NCBI RefSeq assembly: GCF_017614965.1
Contig: NZ_WVUG01000071.1
Coordinates: 1 to 32,577, forward strand
DNA: 32,577 nucleotides
Source of the DNA: Streptomyces griseorubiginosus
GTDB lineage: Bacteria > Actinomycetota > Actinomycetes > Streptomycetales > Streptomycetaceae
Direction of reading: 5' to 3'
The translations under genes were made by a program, and so were the position numbers. The stretch's first letter is position 1; each line of letters begins with the position of its first letter. The notes under the pieces were generated by a model. The model searched no databases, was not told the origin of the DNA, and saw nothing but the letters and a program-made list of their open reading frames with translations. Below, in pieces: positions 14,714-23,316 of the stretch.

Positions 14714-16422
14714 CTGAGAACGTCCTCGGCGTCTTCTTCTCGGGCCACGAGTGCTCGGTATTGCGGCTCTCCGTCCAGCAGTTCGCGGTGGGTGCCCACG
14801 GCCACCACCTTGCCCTCCACCAGGAAGTACACGACGTCCGCCCGGTCAAGGACCAGCGGGGACGTGGTCGTGACCAGCGTCGTACGGCCCTCCCGTGCCT
14901 CCCTCAGCCGCTGGGCCACCCGGGCCTCCGTGTGGGCGTCCAGGGCCGACGTCGGTTCGACGGCCAGGAGAATCTCCGGGTTGGCCAGCAGGGCGCGGGT
15001 CAGTCGGACGCGTTGGCGTTGGCCGCCGGAGAGGTTGCGGGCCTGGGCGTCGATCGGGGAGTCGAGGCCGTCGGGGAGGCCCTGGACGATGTCCTCCGCG
15101 ACCGCTGCGTGCACCGCTCGCTCGATGTCCTGCTCCCGGCGTTCCTCGCGCCCGGCGATCAGGGACCGCAGCGGTTCCGCGAACAGGTCGGCCTCGTGGT
15201 CCGCGACCAGGATGTGCTCCCTGACCTGCCTCAGGGCGATCTCGTCGAGCGGGACGCCGCCCCAGGTGGCCGTGGAGGGCGTGTAGCGGCCGAGACGGTC
15301 GACCACCGCGGCCGCGTCCGCCGGGCGGGCGCAGGCCAGGGCGGTGAGCCGGCCCGGTGCCACCCGTACGCCGGACTGCGGGTCGTGCAGTGCCGACGGC
15401 TCGGCGGGCGCGTCGCGGGTGCCGGTGTCCGCCAGCGGCTCCAGGCGCAGGAACCGTACGACCCGGCGGGCCGACACCAGGCCCCGGCTGATCTGGTAGC
15501 CGCACTCGACCCAGAAGGCCACCGGGCCGACCAGGACCGCGACATAGCCGTAGACGGAGACCAACTCGCCGATGGTGATGGCGCCCTGGGCGGCGAGGCG
15601 GGCGGCGAGCCAGGTGACGACGGCGAGGAAGAGGGTGGGCAGGCCGACGCCCAGCGCCTGGACCCAGCTGGTGACCGCGCCGACCCGGTAGCCCTGGCGG
15701 CGCAGGCGCTGCGAGTCGCGCTGGAAGGCGTCCGCGAACAGGCCCTTGCCGCCGAGGCCGTTGAGGACGCGCAGTCCGCCCGCGAGGTCGGCGATCCGGG
15801 CCGTGAGGACGCCCTGCCGCTCCCGGTACTCCGTCTCGGCGCCCTGCAGCCGGGCGAGCAGCGGTCCGACGAGGACGACGATGAGGGGGAGCCCGAGCAG
15901 GACGACGGCAGCGATGAGCGGCGAGACGGCGAGCAGGAGGCCGGCCACCACCAGATACGCCACGACGGCGCCGACCCCGGGACCGACCACCGTGAGTGAC
16001 TGGCTGATCGTCTGGACGTCGCCCACCCCGATGGTGACGACCTCGCCCGCCCCCACCCGGCGGTGCAGCGCCGCCCCCAGGCGGACCGCCTGTCCCACGA
16101 TCACCTTCACCGTGCGGAAGTTGGCGTCCATCCGCACCCGGGTCATCGTGCGGTGCCGCATGATGCTCAGCCAGCCGTTGAACGCCCCGACCGCGAACAG
16201 GGCGGCCGTCCAGCCGGCGAGAGCCGGGTAGTCGCCGGGTTCGAGGCCCTGGTCGATCGCCCGGGACAGGAGATACGGCGTGGCGGCCAGCAGCACCATC
16301 CAGACGCTGCCGAGCACCGCACCGGCGAGCGAGCGGCCGGGCTGGCAGCGCACCAGCCAGAGCAGATAGCGGGCCCCGCCGCGACGGTCGGGCTCGCCGG
16401 GCTCCTCGTACGCGTCGATCAT
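14710..16422 (-). CDS. ABC exporter half-transporter lacking a Walker A motif (pair 1, subunit B)
   Basis: 570 aa. Membrane domain about 30-315 (for example SLAGAVLGSVWMVLLAAT, GAVVAYLVVAGLLLAV). In the ATPase domain the P-loop is gone: residues 363-373 read ACARPADAAAV, with no glycines or Lys-Thr. Walker B reads ILLAVEP (484-490), with Val488 in the Asp position. The H-loop His is Ser521 (TTTSPLVLD). The signature LSGGQ (464-468) and D-loop SALD are intact. This subunit cannot bind ATP normally in its own site but supplies a good signature to its partner. The frame is uninterrupted and well conserved elsewhere, so it is not a pseudogene. It starts at ATG 16422 after GGGGAAGC and is first in a two-gene operon. 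Confidence 0.93.
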   Translation of the reverse strand: MIDAYEEPGEPDRRGGARYLLWLVRCQPGRSLAGAVLGSVWMVLLAATPYLLSRAIDQGLEPGDYPALAGWTAALFAVGAFNGWLSIMRHRTMTRVRMDANFRTVKVIVGQAVRLGAALHRRVGAGEVVTIGVGDVQTISQSLTVVGPGVGAVVAYLVVAGLLLAVSPLIAAVVLLGLPLIVVLVGPLLARLQGAETEYRERQGVLTARIADLAGGLRVLNGLGGKGLFADAFQRDSQRLRRQGYRVGAVTSWVQALGVGLPTLFLAVVTWLAARLAAQGAITIGELVSVYGYVAVLVGPVAFWVECGYQISRGLVSARRVVRFLRLEPLADTGTRDAPAEPSALHDPQSGVRVAPGRLTALACARPADAAAVVDRLGRYTPSTATWGGVPLDEIALRQVREHILVADHEADLFAEPLRSLIAGREERREQDIERAVHAAVAEDIVQGLPDGLDSPIDAQARNLSGGQRQRVRLTRALLANPEILLAVEPTSALDAHTEARVAQRLREAREGRTTLVTTTSPLVLDRADVVYFLVEGKVVAVGTHRELLDGEPQYRALVAREEDAEDVLR

Positions 16423-16534
16423 GCTTCCCCGATCCCGGATCCGCGGATTCCTCTTGCACCGGCGGACTTGGAGGTTACCGACGGTGAGGACGGGCTGCCC
16501 ATCGAATTGATCCCCGGGGCGGGGAGCCCGGTCG

Positions 16535-18394
16535 TCAGGCCAGGCTGTCGCGCCATGCCCGGTGCAGATCGGCGAAACGGCCCGTGCCGGCGATGAGGTC
16601 GGCCGGGGTGCCGTCCTCGACGATGCGGCCGTGCTCCATGACCAGGACCCGGTCCGCGATCTCCACCGTCGACAGCCGGTGCGCGATCACCACGGCCGTA
16701 CGGCCGCGCAGCACGGTCAGCATGGCGCGCTGCACGGCCCGTTCGCCCGGGATGTCGAGGGAGCTGGTCGCCTCGTCGAGGATGAGCACGGCCGGGTCGG
16801 CGAGCAGGGCGCGGGCGAAGGCGACCAGTTGGCGCTGCCCCGCGGAGATGCGTCCGCCGCGCTTGCGCACGTCGGTGTCGTAGCCATCGGGCAGCGAGCT
16901 GATGAACTCGTGCGCGCCGATCGCCTTCGCGGCCCGCTCGATCTCCTCCCGGGTCGCGTCCGGCCGTCCGATGGCGATGTTCTCGGCGACCGTGCCGGAG
17001 AACAGGAACGCCTCCTGCGTCACCATCACCACCCCGCGCCGCAGTTCGGGCACAGCCAGGTCGCGCAGGTCCACGCCGTCCAGCAGCACCCGGCCGTCGG
17101 AGGGGTCGTAGAAGCGGGCGAGCAGCTTGGCCAGCGTCGACTTGCCGGCGCCCGTCGAGCCGACGACGGCGACCGTCTGCCCGGCGGGGAGGGTCAGGTC
17201 GAAGCGGGGCAGGACCTCGCCGCCCGTGCGGTAGCCGAAGCGGACACCGTCGAAGACGACCTCGCGGCCCGGGTGTTCGCTCTTGAGGGGCGGCAGTTCC
17301 CGGGGCTCGGAAGGGGCGGGGACGGACGGGGTCTGGGCGAGCAGCCCGGCGATCTTCTCCAGGGAGGCGGCCGCCGACTGGTAGGAGTTCAGGAACATGC
17401 CGAGCCGGTCGATCGGGTCGTACAGGCGGCGCAGATAGAGCACCGCCGCGGCCAGCACGCCCAGTTCGAGCGAGCCGCCCGCGACCCGGTAGGCGCCCCA
17501 CAGCACGATCACCGCGACCGCCGTGTTGGCGACCAGGCGCGAGCCGACGACATAGCGGGCCATCTCCAGCAGCGCGTCGCCGTTGACCCGCTCGTGCCGC
17601 CGGTTGAGCACCCGGAACTCGGCGTCGTTGGCGGCCTCGCGGCGGAACGCGCGCACCGGGCGGATGCCGTTCATCGTCTCGACGAACTTCACGATGACGG
17701 CCGCGATGGCGGTGGAGCGCACCCGGTACACCCGCACCGCGCGGCGCCGGTAGACCCGTACCAGCAGATACAGCGGCACGAAGGACGCCACCGCGACCGC
17801 GCCGAGGCCGAGGTCCAGCCAGAGCAGCATCGCCGAGATGTAGACGAAGGACAGGACGACCGTCACCAGCTCCTGCAGGCCCTCGTTCAGCAGCTCCCGC
17901 AGCGACTCGACGTCCGTGGTGGAGCGGGAGATCAGGCGGCCGCTCGTGTAGCGCTCGTGGAAGTCGATGCTGAGCGCCTGGGCGTGGCGGAAGATCCGGC
18001 CGCGCAGGTCGAGCAGCACGTCCTGGTTGACGCGGGTCGAGGCGATGACGAACGCGTACTGCAGCCCGCCGGAGACCAGCGCGCACAGCAGGTACCCGGC
18101 GCCGACCGCGATCAGCGGACCGTGGTCGTCACGCCGGAACGCCGGTACGGCGCTGTCGATCGCGTACGCCACCAGCAGCGGGCCCGCCTGCACCGCCGCC
18201 TGCTGGAGCAGCAGCAGGAAGCTGGTGAAGGCGACCCGGGCCTTCATGGGCGCGAGCAGGGAACGCAGCAGCGCGCGGGTGGCGCCCGGGGGAGTGGGCA
18301 GGACGTCCCGGTCGAAGGGGTCGCCGGCGTCCTTGGGCCGGGGCAGGTCCGGTTCGTCGTCGGCCGTCGGGACGGATGTCGTCGGGGCCGTCAT
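16535..18394 (-). CDS. ABC exporter half-transporter with full Walker motifs (pair 2, subunit B)
   Basis: 619 aa. An acidic, proline-rich N-tail (about 1-35) precedes the exporter membrane domain (about 45-345) and ATPase domain: Walker A GSTGAGKS (412-419), Q460, signature ISAGQ (516-520, degenerate from LSGGQ), Walker B LILDE (537-541), His572. Its ATG overlaps the stop of the upstream ABC gene (ATGA, 18391-18394) with GGAGG seven bases ahead, so the two form a coupled heterodimer. Together with 18391-20172 it resembles BmrCD/LmrCD/TM287-288 type multidrug exporters. The substrate is not predictable. Confidence 0.94.
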   Translation of the reverse strand: MTAPTTSVPTADDEPDLPRPKDAGDPFDRDVLPTPPGATRALLRSLLAPMKARVAFTSFLLLLQQAAVQAGPLLVAYAIDSAVPAFRRDDHGPLIAVGAGYLLCALVSGGLQYAFVIASTRVNQDVLLDLRGRIFRHAQALSIDFHERYTSGRLISRSTTDVESLRELLNEGLQELVTVVLSFVYISAMLLWLDLGLGAVAVASFVPLYLLVRVYRRRAVRVYRVRSTAIAAVIVKFVETMNGIRPVRAFRREAANDAEFRVLNRRHERVNGDALLEMARYVVGSRLVANTAVAVIVLWGAYRVAGGSLELGVLAAAVLYLRRLYDPIDRLGMFLNSYQSAAASLEKIAGLLAQTPSVPAPSEPRELPPLKSEHPGREVVFDGVRFGYRTGGEVLPRFDLTLPAGQTVAVVGSTGAGKSTLAKLLARFYDPSDGRVLLDGVDLRDLAVPELRRGVVMVTQEAFLFSGTVAENIAIGRPDATREEIERAAKAIGAHEFISSLPDGYDTDVRKRGGRISAGQRQLVAFARALLADPAVLILDEATSSLDIPGERAVQRAMLTVLRGRTAVVIAHRLSTVEIADRVLVMEHGRIVEDGTPADLIAGTGRFADLHRAWRDSLA

Positions 18395-20172
18395 CGCTCG
18401 TCCTCCGCTTCCTCGGTGCCGGACATCAGATGGGCGTACTCGGCGTTGGTGCGCAGCAGTTCGTGATGGGTGCCGACGGCGGTGATCCGGCCGCCGGAGA
18501 GCAGGGCGACCCGGTCGGCGAGCAGGACGGTGGAGGGGCGGTGGGCCACGATCAGGGCGGTGGTGTCGGCGAGGACGTCCCGCAGGGCGGCCTCCACGGC
18601 GGCCTCCGTGTGCACGTCCAGCGCGGACAGCGGGTCGTCCAGGACCAGGAACCGGGGTCTGCCGACGACCGCCCGCGCGAGCGCCAGCCGCTGCCGCTGT
18701 CCGCCGGAGAGACTGAGGCCCTGCTCGCCGACCTGGGTGTCGGTGCCCTGGGGGAGGGCGTGCGCGAAGTCGGCCTGCGCCACCGCGAGGGCGCGGTTCA
18801 GCTCGGCGGCGCCCGCGCTGTCGCCCGCACCCATGAGGACGTTCTCCCCGACGCTCGCCGAGAAGAGCGTGGGCTCCTCGAAGGCCATGGCGACCTGGGC
18901 GCGCAGCTCCTCGCGGGACATGGCCGCGATGTCCGCTCCGTCCAGGGTGATGCGGCCCGACGTCACCTCGTACAGCCGGGGGACGAGCGCGGTGAGGGTC
19001 GTCTTGCCGCTCCCGGTGGCGCCGACGAGGGCCATCGACTCGCCGGGCCGGATGTGCAGGTCGACGTGGTCGAGGACGGGCGGGGAGTCGGGCGGCGCGT
19101 CGGGGTAGCGGAAGCGGACGCCGTGGAAGCGCAGTCCGCGTTCCCCGGCGCGCTCCGCGTCGGCGCCGACGGCAGGGTCCTCCGGCGCCTCGTCCATCAC
19201 CTCGAAGTACCGCTCGGTCGCCGTCGCCGCCTCCTGGCTCATCGCCAGCAGGAAGCCGATCGACTCCACCGGCCAGCGCAGCGCAAGGGCCGTCGACAGG
19301 AACGCGACCAGCGTCCCCGCGGTCAGCGAGCCGTCGGCGACCTGCACCGAACCCACCACCAGCGCCGCGCCGATGGCGGCCTCGGGCAGGGTGACGATGA
19401 CCGCCCAGATCGTCGCCAGCAGCCCCGCCTTGCGCAGCTCCGTCCCCCGCAGGGTCCGCGCCAGCTCCCGGAAGGCCCGCGCCTGGCTGCGGTGCCTGCC
19501 GAACCCCTTGATGATCCGGATGCCGAGCACGCTCTCCTCGACGACCGTCGTCAGATCGCCGACCTGGTCCTGCGCGAGGCGCGCCACATGGGCGTACCGC
19601 TTCTCGAAGATCACGCACATGACCATCACGGGCACGGCCGGACCGAGGATCACCAGCCCCAGCGTCCAGTCCTGGAGCACCATGATGACCACGCCGATCA
19701 GGATGGTCACGAAGTTGACCAGCAGGAACGTCAGCGGGAAGGCCAGGAACATGCGCAGCAGCATCAGGTCCGTGGTGCCCCGCGACAGCAACTGGCCCGA
19801 GGCCCAGCGGTCGTGGAAGGCGACCGGCAGGCGCTGCAGATGCCGGTACAGATCCGCCCGCATGCCCGCCTCGACGCTCGACAGCGGGCGCGCCACCAGC
19901 CAGCGCCGCAGCCCGAACAGCACCGCCTCCCCGACGCCGAGCAGCAGCAGGTACAGCGCGCCCAGCCACACGCCGGCCGGGTCCCGGTCGGCCACCGGAC
20001 CGTCCACCATCCACTTCAGGACCAGCGGGATGACCAGGCCCACGCAGGAGGCGAGGACTGCCACGGCGGCGGCGGTCAGCAGCCGCGCCCGCACGGGCCG
20101 CACATAGGGCCACAGACGCAGCAGGGTTCGTACGGCCGATCGGTCCTTGGTGGTTGCACGTGTCGTGGGCAT
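18391..20172 (-). CDS. ABC exporter half-transporter with Asp in place of the catalytic Glu (pair 2, subunit A)
   Basis: 593 aa. Membrane domain about 25-315 (LLTAAAVAVLASCVGLVIPL, MFLAFPLTFLLVNFVTILIG). ATPase domain: Walker A GATGSGKT (384-391), the Q-loop position is Glu432 in AFEEPTLF, signature LSGGQ (488-492), Walker B FLVLDDP with Asp513 where the catalytic Glu should be, His544. It is therefore the non-canonical subunit of the heterodimer, as in BmrC/LmrC-type partners. The ATG at 20172 is chosen over a TTG one codon upstream; no strong ribosome site is seen. Divergent from the ABC-2 operon across a 183-base spacer. Confidence 0.94.
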   Translation of the reverse strand: MPTTRATTKDRSAVRTLLRLWPYVRPVRARLLTAAAVAVLASCVGLVIPLVLKWMVDGPVADRDPAGVWLGALYLLLLGVGEAVLFGLRRWLVARPLSSVEAGMRADLYRHLQRLPVAFHDRWASGQLLSRGTTDLMLLRMFLAFPLTFLLVNFVTILIGVVIMVLQDWTLGLVILGPAVPVMVMCVIFEKRYAHVARLAQDQVGDLTTVVEESVLGIRIIKGFGRHRSQARAFRELARTLRGTELRKAGLLATIWAVIVTLPEAAIGAALVVGSVQVADGSLTAGTLVAFLSTALALRWPVESIGFLLAMSQEAATATERYFEVMDEAPEDPAVGADAERAGERGLRFHGVRFRYPDAPPDSPPVLDHVDLHIRPGESMALVGATGSGKTTLTALVPRLYEVTSGRITLDGADIAAMSREELRAQVAMAFEEPTLFSASVGENVLMGAGDSAGAAELNRALAVAQADFAHALPQGTDTQVGEQGLSLSGGQRQRLALARAVVGRPRFLVLDDPLSALDVHTEAAVEAALRDVLADTTALIVAHRPSTVLLADRVALLSGGRITAVGTHHELLRTNAEYAHLMSGTEEAEDER

Positions 20173-20276
20173 CAAAGGTGAGCCTACGGACCGGCACTGA
20201 CATCGCCCACCGAGTTTTGGCCGGACCGGGGTCGGCCGCTGGTCCTACGACCTGCGCGTTCGAGGAGTCGTACACC

Positions 20277-20300
20277 GGCATCAACCGATCGGCTGATGCC
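20277..20300. promoter_or_regulatory. 24-bp near-perfect palindrome, candidate operator
   Basis: Outer arms GGCATCA (20277-20283) and TGATGCC (20294-20300) enclose a perfect CCGATCGG; only the pair at 20284/20293 mismatches. It lies in the divergent spacer 56 bases before the ABC-2 ATPase start and about 105 bases from the other ABC gene's start. A dimeric regulator, possibly the operon's own NarL-type response regulator, could bind it. No binder is known. Confidence 0.5.
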
Positions 20301-20355
20301 CCTTCGAGCGCGACGGCCGATGTGGCGGCGGGCCGCCCACCGCGAACCTGATGCC

Positions 20356-21291
20356 ATGTCCGTCATCGAAGTCAGCGAACTGCGCAAGTCCTACGGCGGC
20401 CGGCCCGTCGTCGACGGCGTCTCCTTCGCCGTCGAGGAGGGCGAGATCTTCGGGATCCTCGGCCCGAACGGCGCCGGCAAGACCACCACCGTCGAGTGCG
20501 TCGAGGGACTGCGCGTCCCCGACGGCGGCCGCGTCCGCGTCACCGGCCTCGACCCCGTCGCCGACCACGCGCGCGTGGCCCGCGTGCTCGGCGCCCAACT
20601 GCAGCAGAGTGAGCTGCAGCCCAAGCTCACCGTCCGCGAGGCGCTGGAGCTGTACGCCTCCTTCTATCCGCACCCGCTCGACTGGGCGCCGCTCGCCGAG
20701 CGCCTGGGCCTCACCGCGAAGCTCAGCACCCGGTTCGCCAAGCTGTCGGGCGGTCAGAAACAACGCCTGTTCATCGCCCTGGCGTTGATCGGCAACCCGC
20801 GCGTCGTCGTCCTCGACGAGCTCACCACCGGCCTGGACCCGCGGGCCCGCCGGGACACCTGGCAGCTCATCGAGGACGTCCGGGCGAGCGGGGTGACGGT
20901 CCTGCTGGTCACCCACTTCATGGAGGAGGCGCAGCGGCTGTGCGACCGGATCGCCGTCATCGACAGGGGACGGGTGGCCGCCCTGGACACCCCGGCCGGT
21001 CTGATCCACCGCTCGGCGGGCGCCACCGTCATCAGCTTCACCCCGTCCGCCCCCCTGGACGACGGAGACCTCCAGGCCCTCCCCGCGCTCGCGTCCGTCG
21101 AGCACAAGGACGGCCGGATCACGCTGGCCGGCACCGACGAGACCGTCAACGCCGTCATCACCCTCCTCGCCCGCCACCGCGTCACCGCCCACCAGATCCG
21201 CGTCGTGGACGCCACGCTCGACGACGCCTTCCTCGACCTGACGAAGGCCGACACGGCCGACACGGCCGACACGAAGGAGACAGCGTCATGA
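20356..21291 (+). CDS. ABC-2 type exporter, ATP-binding protein
   Basis: 311 aa cytoplasmic ATPase of a drug/antibiotic-type ABC-2 exporter. Walker A GPNGAGKT (36-43), signature LSGGQ (130-134), Walker B VVLDE (151-155) and His187 (VTHFMEEAQ) are all present. The C-terminal region after about residue 225 is the DrrA-like extension. The tail ends in three ADT tripeptides coded by a 9-base tandem repeat (21247-21273). The ATG at 20356 gives the expected MSVIEVSELRKSYG start, though no Shine-Dalgarno is visible; the frame is open a further 20 codons upstream. Its stop overlaps the permease start (ATGA). Probably first gene of a four-gene operon with its own two-component system. Confidence 0.94.
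   Translation: MSVIEVSELRKSYGGRPVVDGVSFAVEEGEIFGILGPNGAGKTTTVECVEGLRVPDGGRVRVTGLDPVADHARVARVLGAQLQQSELQPKLTVREALELYASFYPHPLDWAPLAERLGLTAKLSTRFAKLSGGQKQRLFIALALIGNPRVVVLDELTTGLDPRARRDTWQLIEDVRASGVTVLLVTHFMEEAQRLCDRIAVIDRGRVAALDTPAGLIHRSAGATVISFTPSAPLDDGDLQALPALASVEHKDGRITLAGTDETVNAVITLLARHRVTAHQIRVVDATLDDAFLDLTKADTADTADTKETAS
21247..21273 (+). repeat. Three 9-base direct repeats inside the ATPase gene
   Basis: GCCGACACG is present three times head to tail, coding Ala-Asp-Thr repeats in the disordered C-terminal tail. Copy number could vary between strains without frame loss. Confidence 0.8.
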
Positions 21292-22022
21292 GCACCGCCG
21301 TACTGCGCACCGAGGTCCGGCTCTTCCGCCGCGAACCCGGGGCCGTTTTCTGGATCCTGCTCTTCCCGACCCTGCTGCTGGTGATCCTCGGCTCCATCCC
21401 CGGGTTCCGGGAGCACCACAGCGACCTCGGCGGACTGCGCACCATCGACGTCTACGTCCCGGTGGCCGTCCTGCTCGGTCTGATCGTCGGCGGCCTGCAG
21501 TCCATGCCGCAGACCCTCACCGGCTACCGGGAGCGCGGCATCCTGCGCCGGATGGCCACCACACCGGTCCGCCCGTCCGCCCTGCTGTCCGCGCAGATGG
21601 TGGTGTACGGCGGCGCCGCCCTCGCGTCGGCGCTGCTCGCCCTCGCGGTCGGCCGGCTCGGCTTCGACGTACGACTGCCCGAGCAGCCCCTCGGATACGG
21701 CCTCGCGCTCGTCCTCGCCGTACTGGCCGCCCTCGCCCTCGGATCGGTGGTGTCCGCGCTGTCCCGCACGACGAAGATCGCCGGCGCGATCGGATCGGCC
21801 GTGTTCTTCCCCGCGATGTTCTGCGCCGGAGTCTGGCTGCCGGTGCAGTCCATGCCGCATCTGATGGGCAGGATCGTCGGGTACACCCCCTTCGGGGCGG
21901 CGGCGCAGGCGCTGAACCAGGCGGCCGCCGGGCACTGGCCGGGGTGGGGTCACCTGGGAGTACTGGCGGTGTGGATCCTGCTGCTGACCGGCGCCGCCGG
22001 CCGCTGGTTCCGCTGGGAGTAG
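21288..22022 (+). CDS. ABC-2 type exporter, membrane permease
   Basis: 244 aa with about six membrane segments (for example PGAVFWILLFPTLLLVILGSI, VYVPVAVLLGLIVGGLQ, LGYGLALVLAVLAALALGSVVSALS, AIGSAVFFPAMFCAGVWLPV, GHLGVLAVWILLLTGAAG). The cytoplasmic YRERGILRRMATTPVRP stretch is typical of ABC-2 permeases. ATG 21288 overlaps the ATPase stop and has AAGGAG eight bases upstream. It forms the channel of the exporter energised by the preceding gene. Substrate unknown; the following kinase suggests export is tied to sensing a membrane-active compound. Confidence 0.94.
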   Translation: MSTAVLRTEVRLFRREPGAVFWILLFPTLLLVILGSIPGFREHHSDLGGLRTIDVYVPVAVLLGLIVGGLQSMPQTLTGYRERGILRRMATTPVRPSALLSAQMVVYGGAALASALLALAVGRLGFDVRLPEQPLGYGLALVLAVLAALALGSVVSALSRTTKIAGAIGSAVFFPAMFCAGVWLPVQSMPHLMGRIVGYTPFGAAAQALNQAAAGHWPGWGHLGVLAVWILLLTGAAGRWFRWE

Positions 22023-22032
22023 GGACGGGGCC

Positions 22033-23316
22033 GTGGAGACTGGGGAGATGACCGCGAGGGACAGCCAGATCGAGCGGCGCTGGGATCAGCTGCACACGTG
22101 GGGGCCCTACGCCCTGCTCGCCACCGGTCTCGGCCCCGCGATCGCCATGGCCGATCCGCGGGCCCACCCGGTCAGGTGGTACACCGGCTGGGCCCTGGTC
22201 GGCTGCGCGGTCGTACTCCAGCTGCTGTGGCACGGACACCGGCTGCGCCGGCCCGACCGGGCCCGCACCCCCTCCCGGCTCGGCACGGCGTACTACGTCG
22301 TCCGGTGGGCCCTCGCCTTCGCCCTCACCTGGCTCAACCCGTTCTTCGCCTTCTACGCCGCCAGCGGCTACATGGACGCCGACGAGACCATCCCGGGCAG
22401 CAGATGGCAGCGGCTCGGTCTGTTCGCGAGCGCGATCACGGTGGCCGCGGCGCAGACCGGCGGGATGCCGTTCACCAGCGGGCTCCAGTGGCTGGTGTTC
22501 GCCGCGCTCCTGGTCTTCAACTCCGGCCTGCAGATGGTCGTCGCCCACCTCACCACACAGGAGACCCAGCGCTCCCACGAGCGCAAGGAGACGATCGCGG
22601 AACTCGAGCGCACCAACGCCGCCTTGCAGCAGGCCCTCGACGAGAACGCCGCCCTGCACGCCCAACTCCTCGTCCAGGCACGGGAAGCGGGGGTCGCCGA
22701 CGAACGCCGGCGTCTCGCGGCGGAGATCCACGACACCATCGCCCAGGGCCTGACCGGCATCATCGCCCAGCTCCAGGTCGTCGCGAACACCCCGGAACGG
22801 GAGCCGGCCCGCCGGCACCTGGACCGCGCCATGGAACTGGCCCGGCACAGCCTCGGCGAGGCCCGCCGCTCCGTGCACAATCTCGCCCCGGTCGCCCTGG
22901 AGAACGACGGCCTCCCCGAAGCGCTCAAGAAGACCGTCGCCGAATGGGGCGAACGGACCGGGGTGCGCGCCGAGTTCACCCTCACCGGCACCGCCGAACA
23001 GCTCCACGAGGAGGTCTCCGCCACCCTCCTGCGGATCGTCCAGGAGGCCCTGTCCAACGCCGCCCGGCACGCCCGTGCCACCCGGGTCGGAGTCACCCTC
23101 TCCTTCCTCGGAGCGGAGGTCATCCTCGACATCCGCGACGACGGCACCGGCTTCGAACCGCTCACCGTCCCCGCCCGCACCAGCACCGGCGGCTTCGGCC
23201 TCGACGGCATGCGCGCCCGCGCCGAACGCATCGCCGGCACCCTCACCGTGGAGTCCGAGCCGGGGCACGGCACCGCGCTGTCGGCTCGCGTACCGTTGGT
23301 CCGCCATGACCAGTGA
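22033..23316 (+). CDS. Sensor histidine kinase, NarL/DesK type
   Basis: 427 aa. The N-terminal half has about five to six membrane segments (residues about 25-41, 50-66, 85-113, 127-141, 150-172) with almost no outside loop, so it probably senses events within the membrane. A helical linker (175-215) leads to HisKA_3 with phospho-acceptor His233 (AAEIHDTIAQGLTGI). The HATPase domain follows, with the N-box QEALSNAARHA, the G1 box DDGTGFEP and the G2 box GGFGLDGMRARA. GTG 22033, ten bases after the permease stop, is preferred; ATG 22048 has no spacing for its GGGGAG. Overlaps the response regulator by 11 bases. Likely controls the exporter operon. Confidence 0.93.
   Translation: METGEMTARDSQIERRWDQLHTWGPYALLATGLGPAIAMADPRAHPVRWYTGWALVGCAVVLQLLWHGHRLRRPDRARTPSRLGTAYYVVRWALAFALTWLNPFFAFYAASGYMDADETIPGSRWQRLGLFASAITVAAAQTGGMPFTSGLQWLVFAALLVFNSGLQMVVAHLTTQETQRSHERKETIAELERTNAALQQALDENAALHAQLLVQAREAGVADERRRLAAEIHDTIAQGLTGIIAQLQVVANTPEREPARRHLDRAMELARHSLGEARRSVHNLAPVALENDGLPEALKKTVAEWGERTGVRAEFTLTGTAEQLHEEVSATLLRIVQEALSNAARHARATRVGVTLSFLGAEVILDIRDDGTGFEPLTVPARTSTGGFGLDGMRARAERIAGTLTVESEPGHGTALSARVPLVRHDQ

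Noticed and set aside
14710..16422. Pseudogene status of the ABC subunit without Walker A
   Set aside because: The frame is intact, the signature and D-loop are perfect, it is translationally coupled, and the partner has the matching defect, all of which suggest a working degenerate site.
20217..20226. AdpA-like site TGGCCGGACC in the divergent ABC spacer
   Set aside because: A 9-of-10 match, but such matches appear repeatedly by chance at this GC content, and nothing conserved accompanies it, unlike the M4 promoters.
16535..20284. Continuous minus-strand frame that could be read as a 1249-aa double ABC protein
   Set aside because: The part right of 18394 is an out-of-frame shadow of the 18391-20172 ABC gene; an ATGA overlap with GGAGG ahead marks a separate start at 18394.
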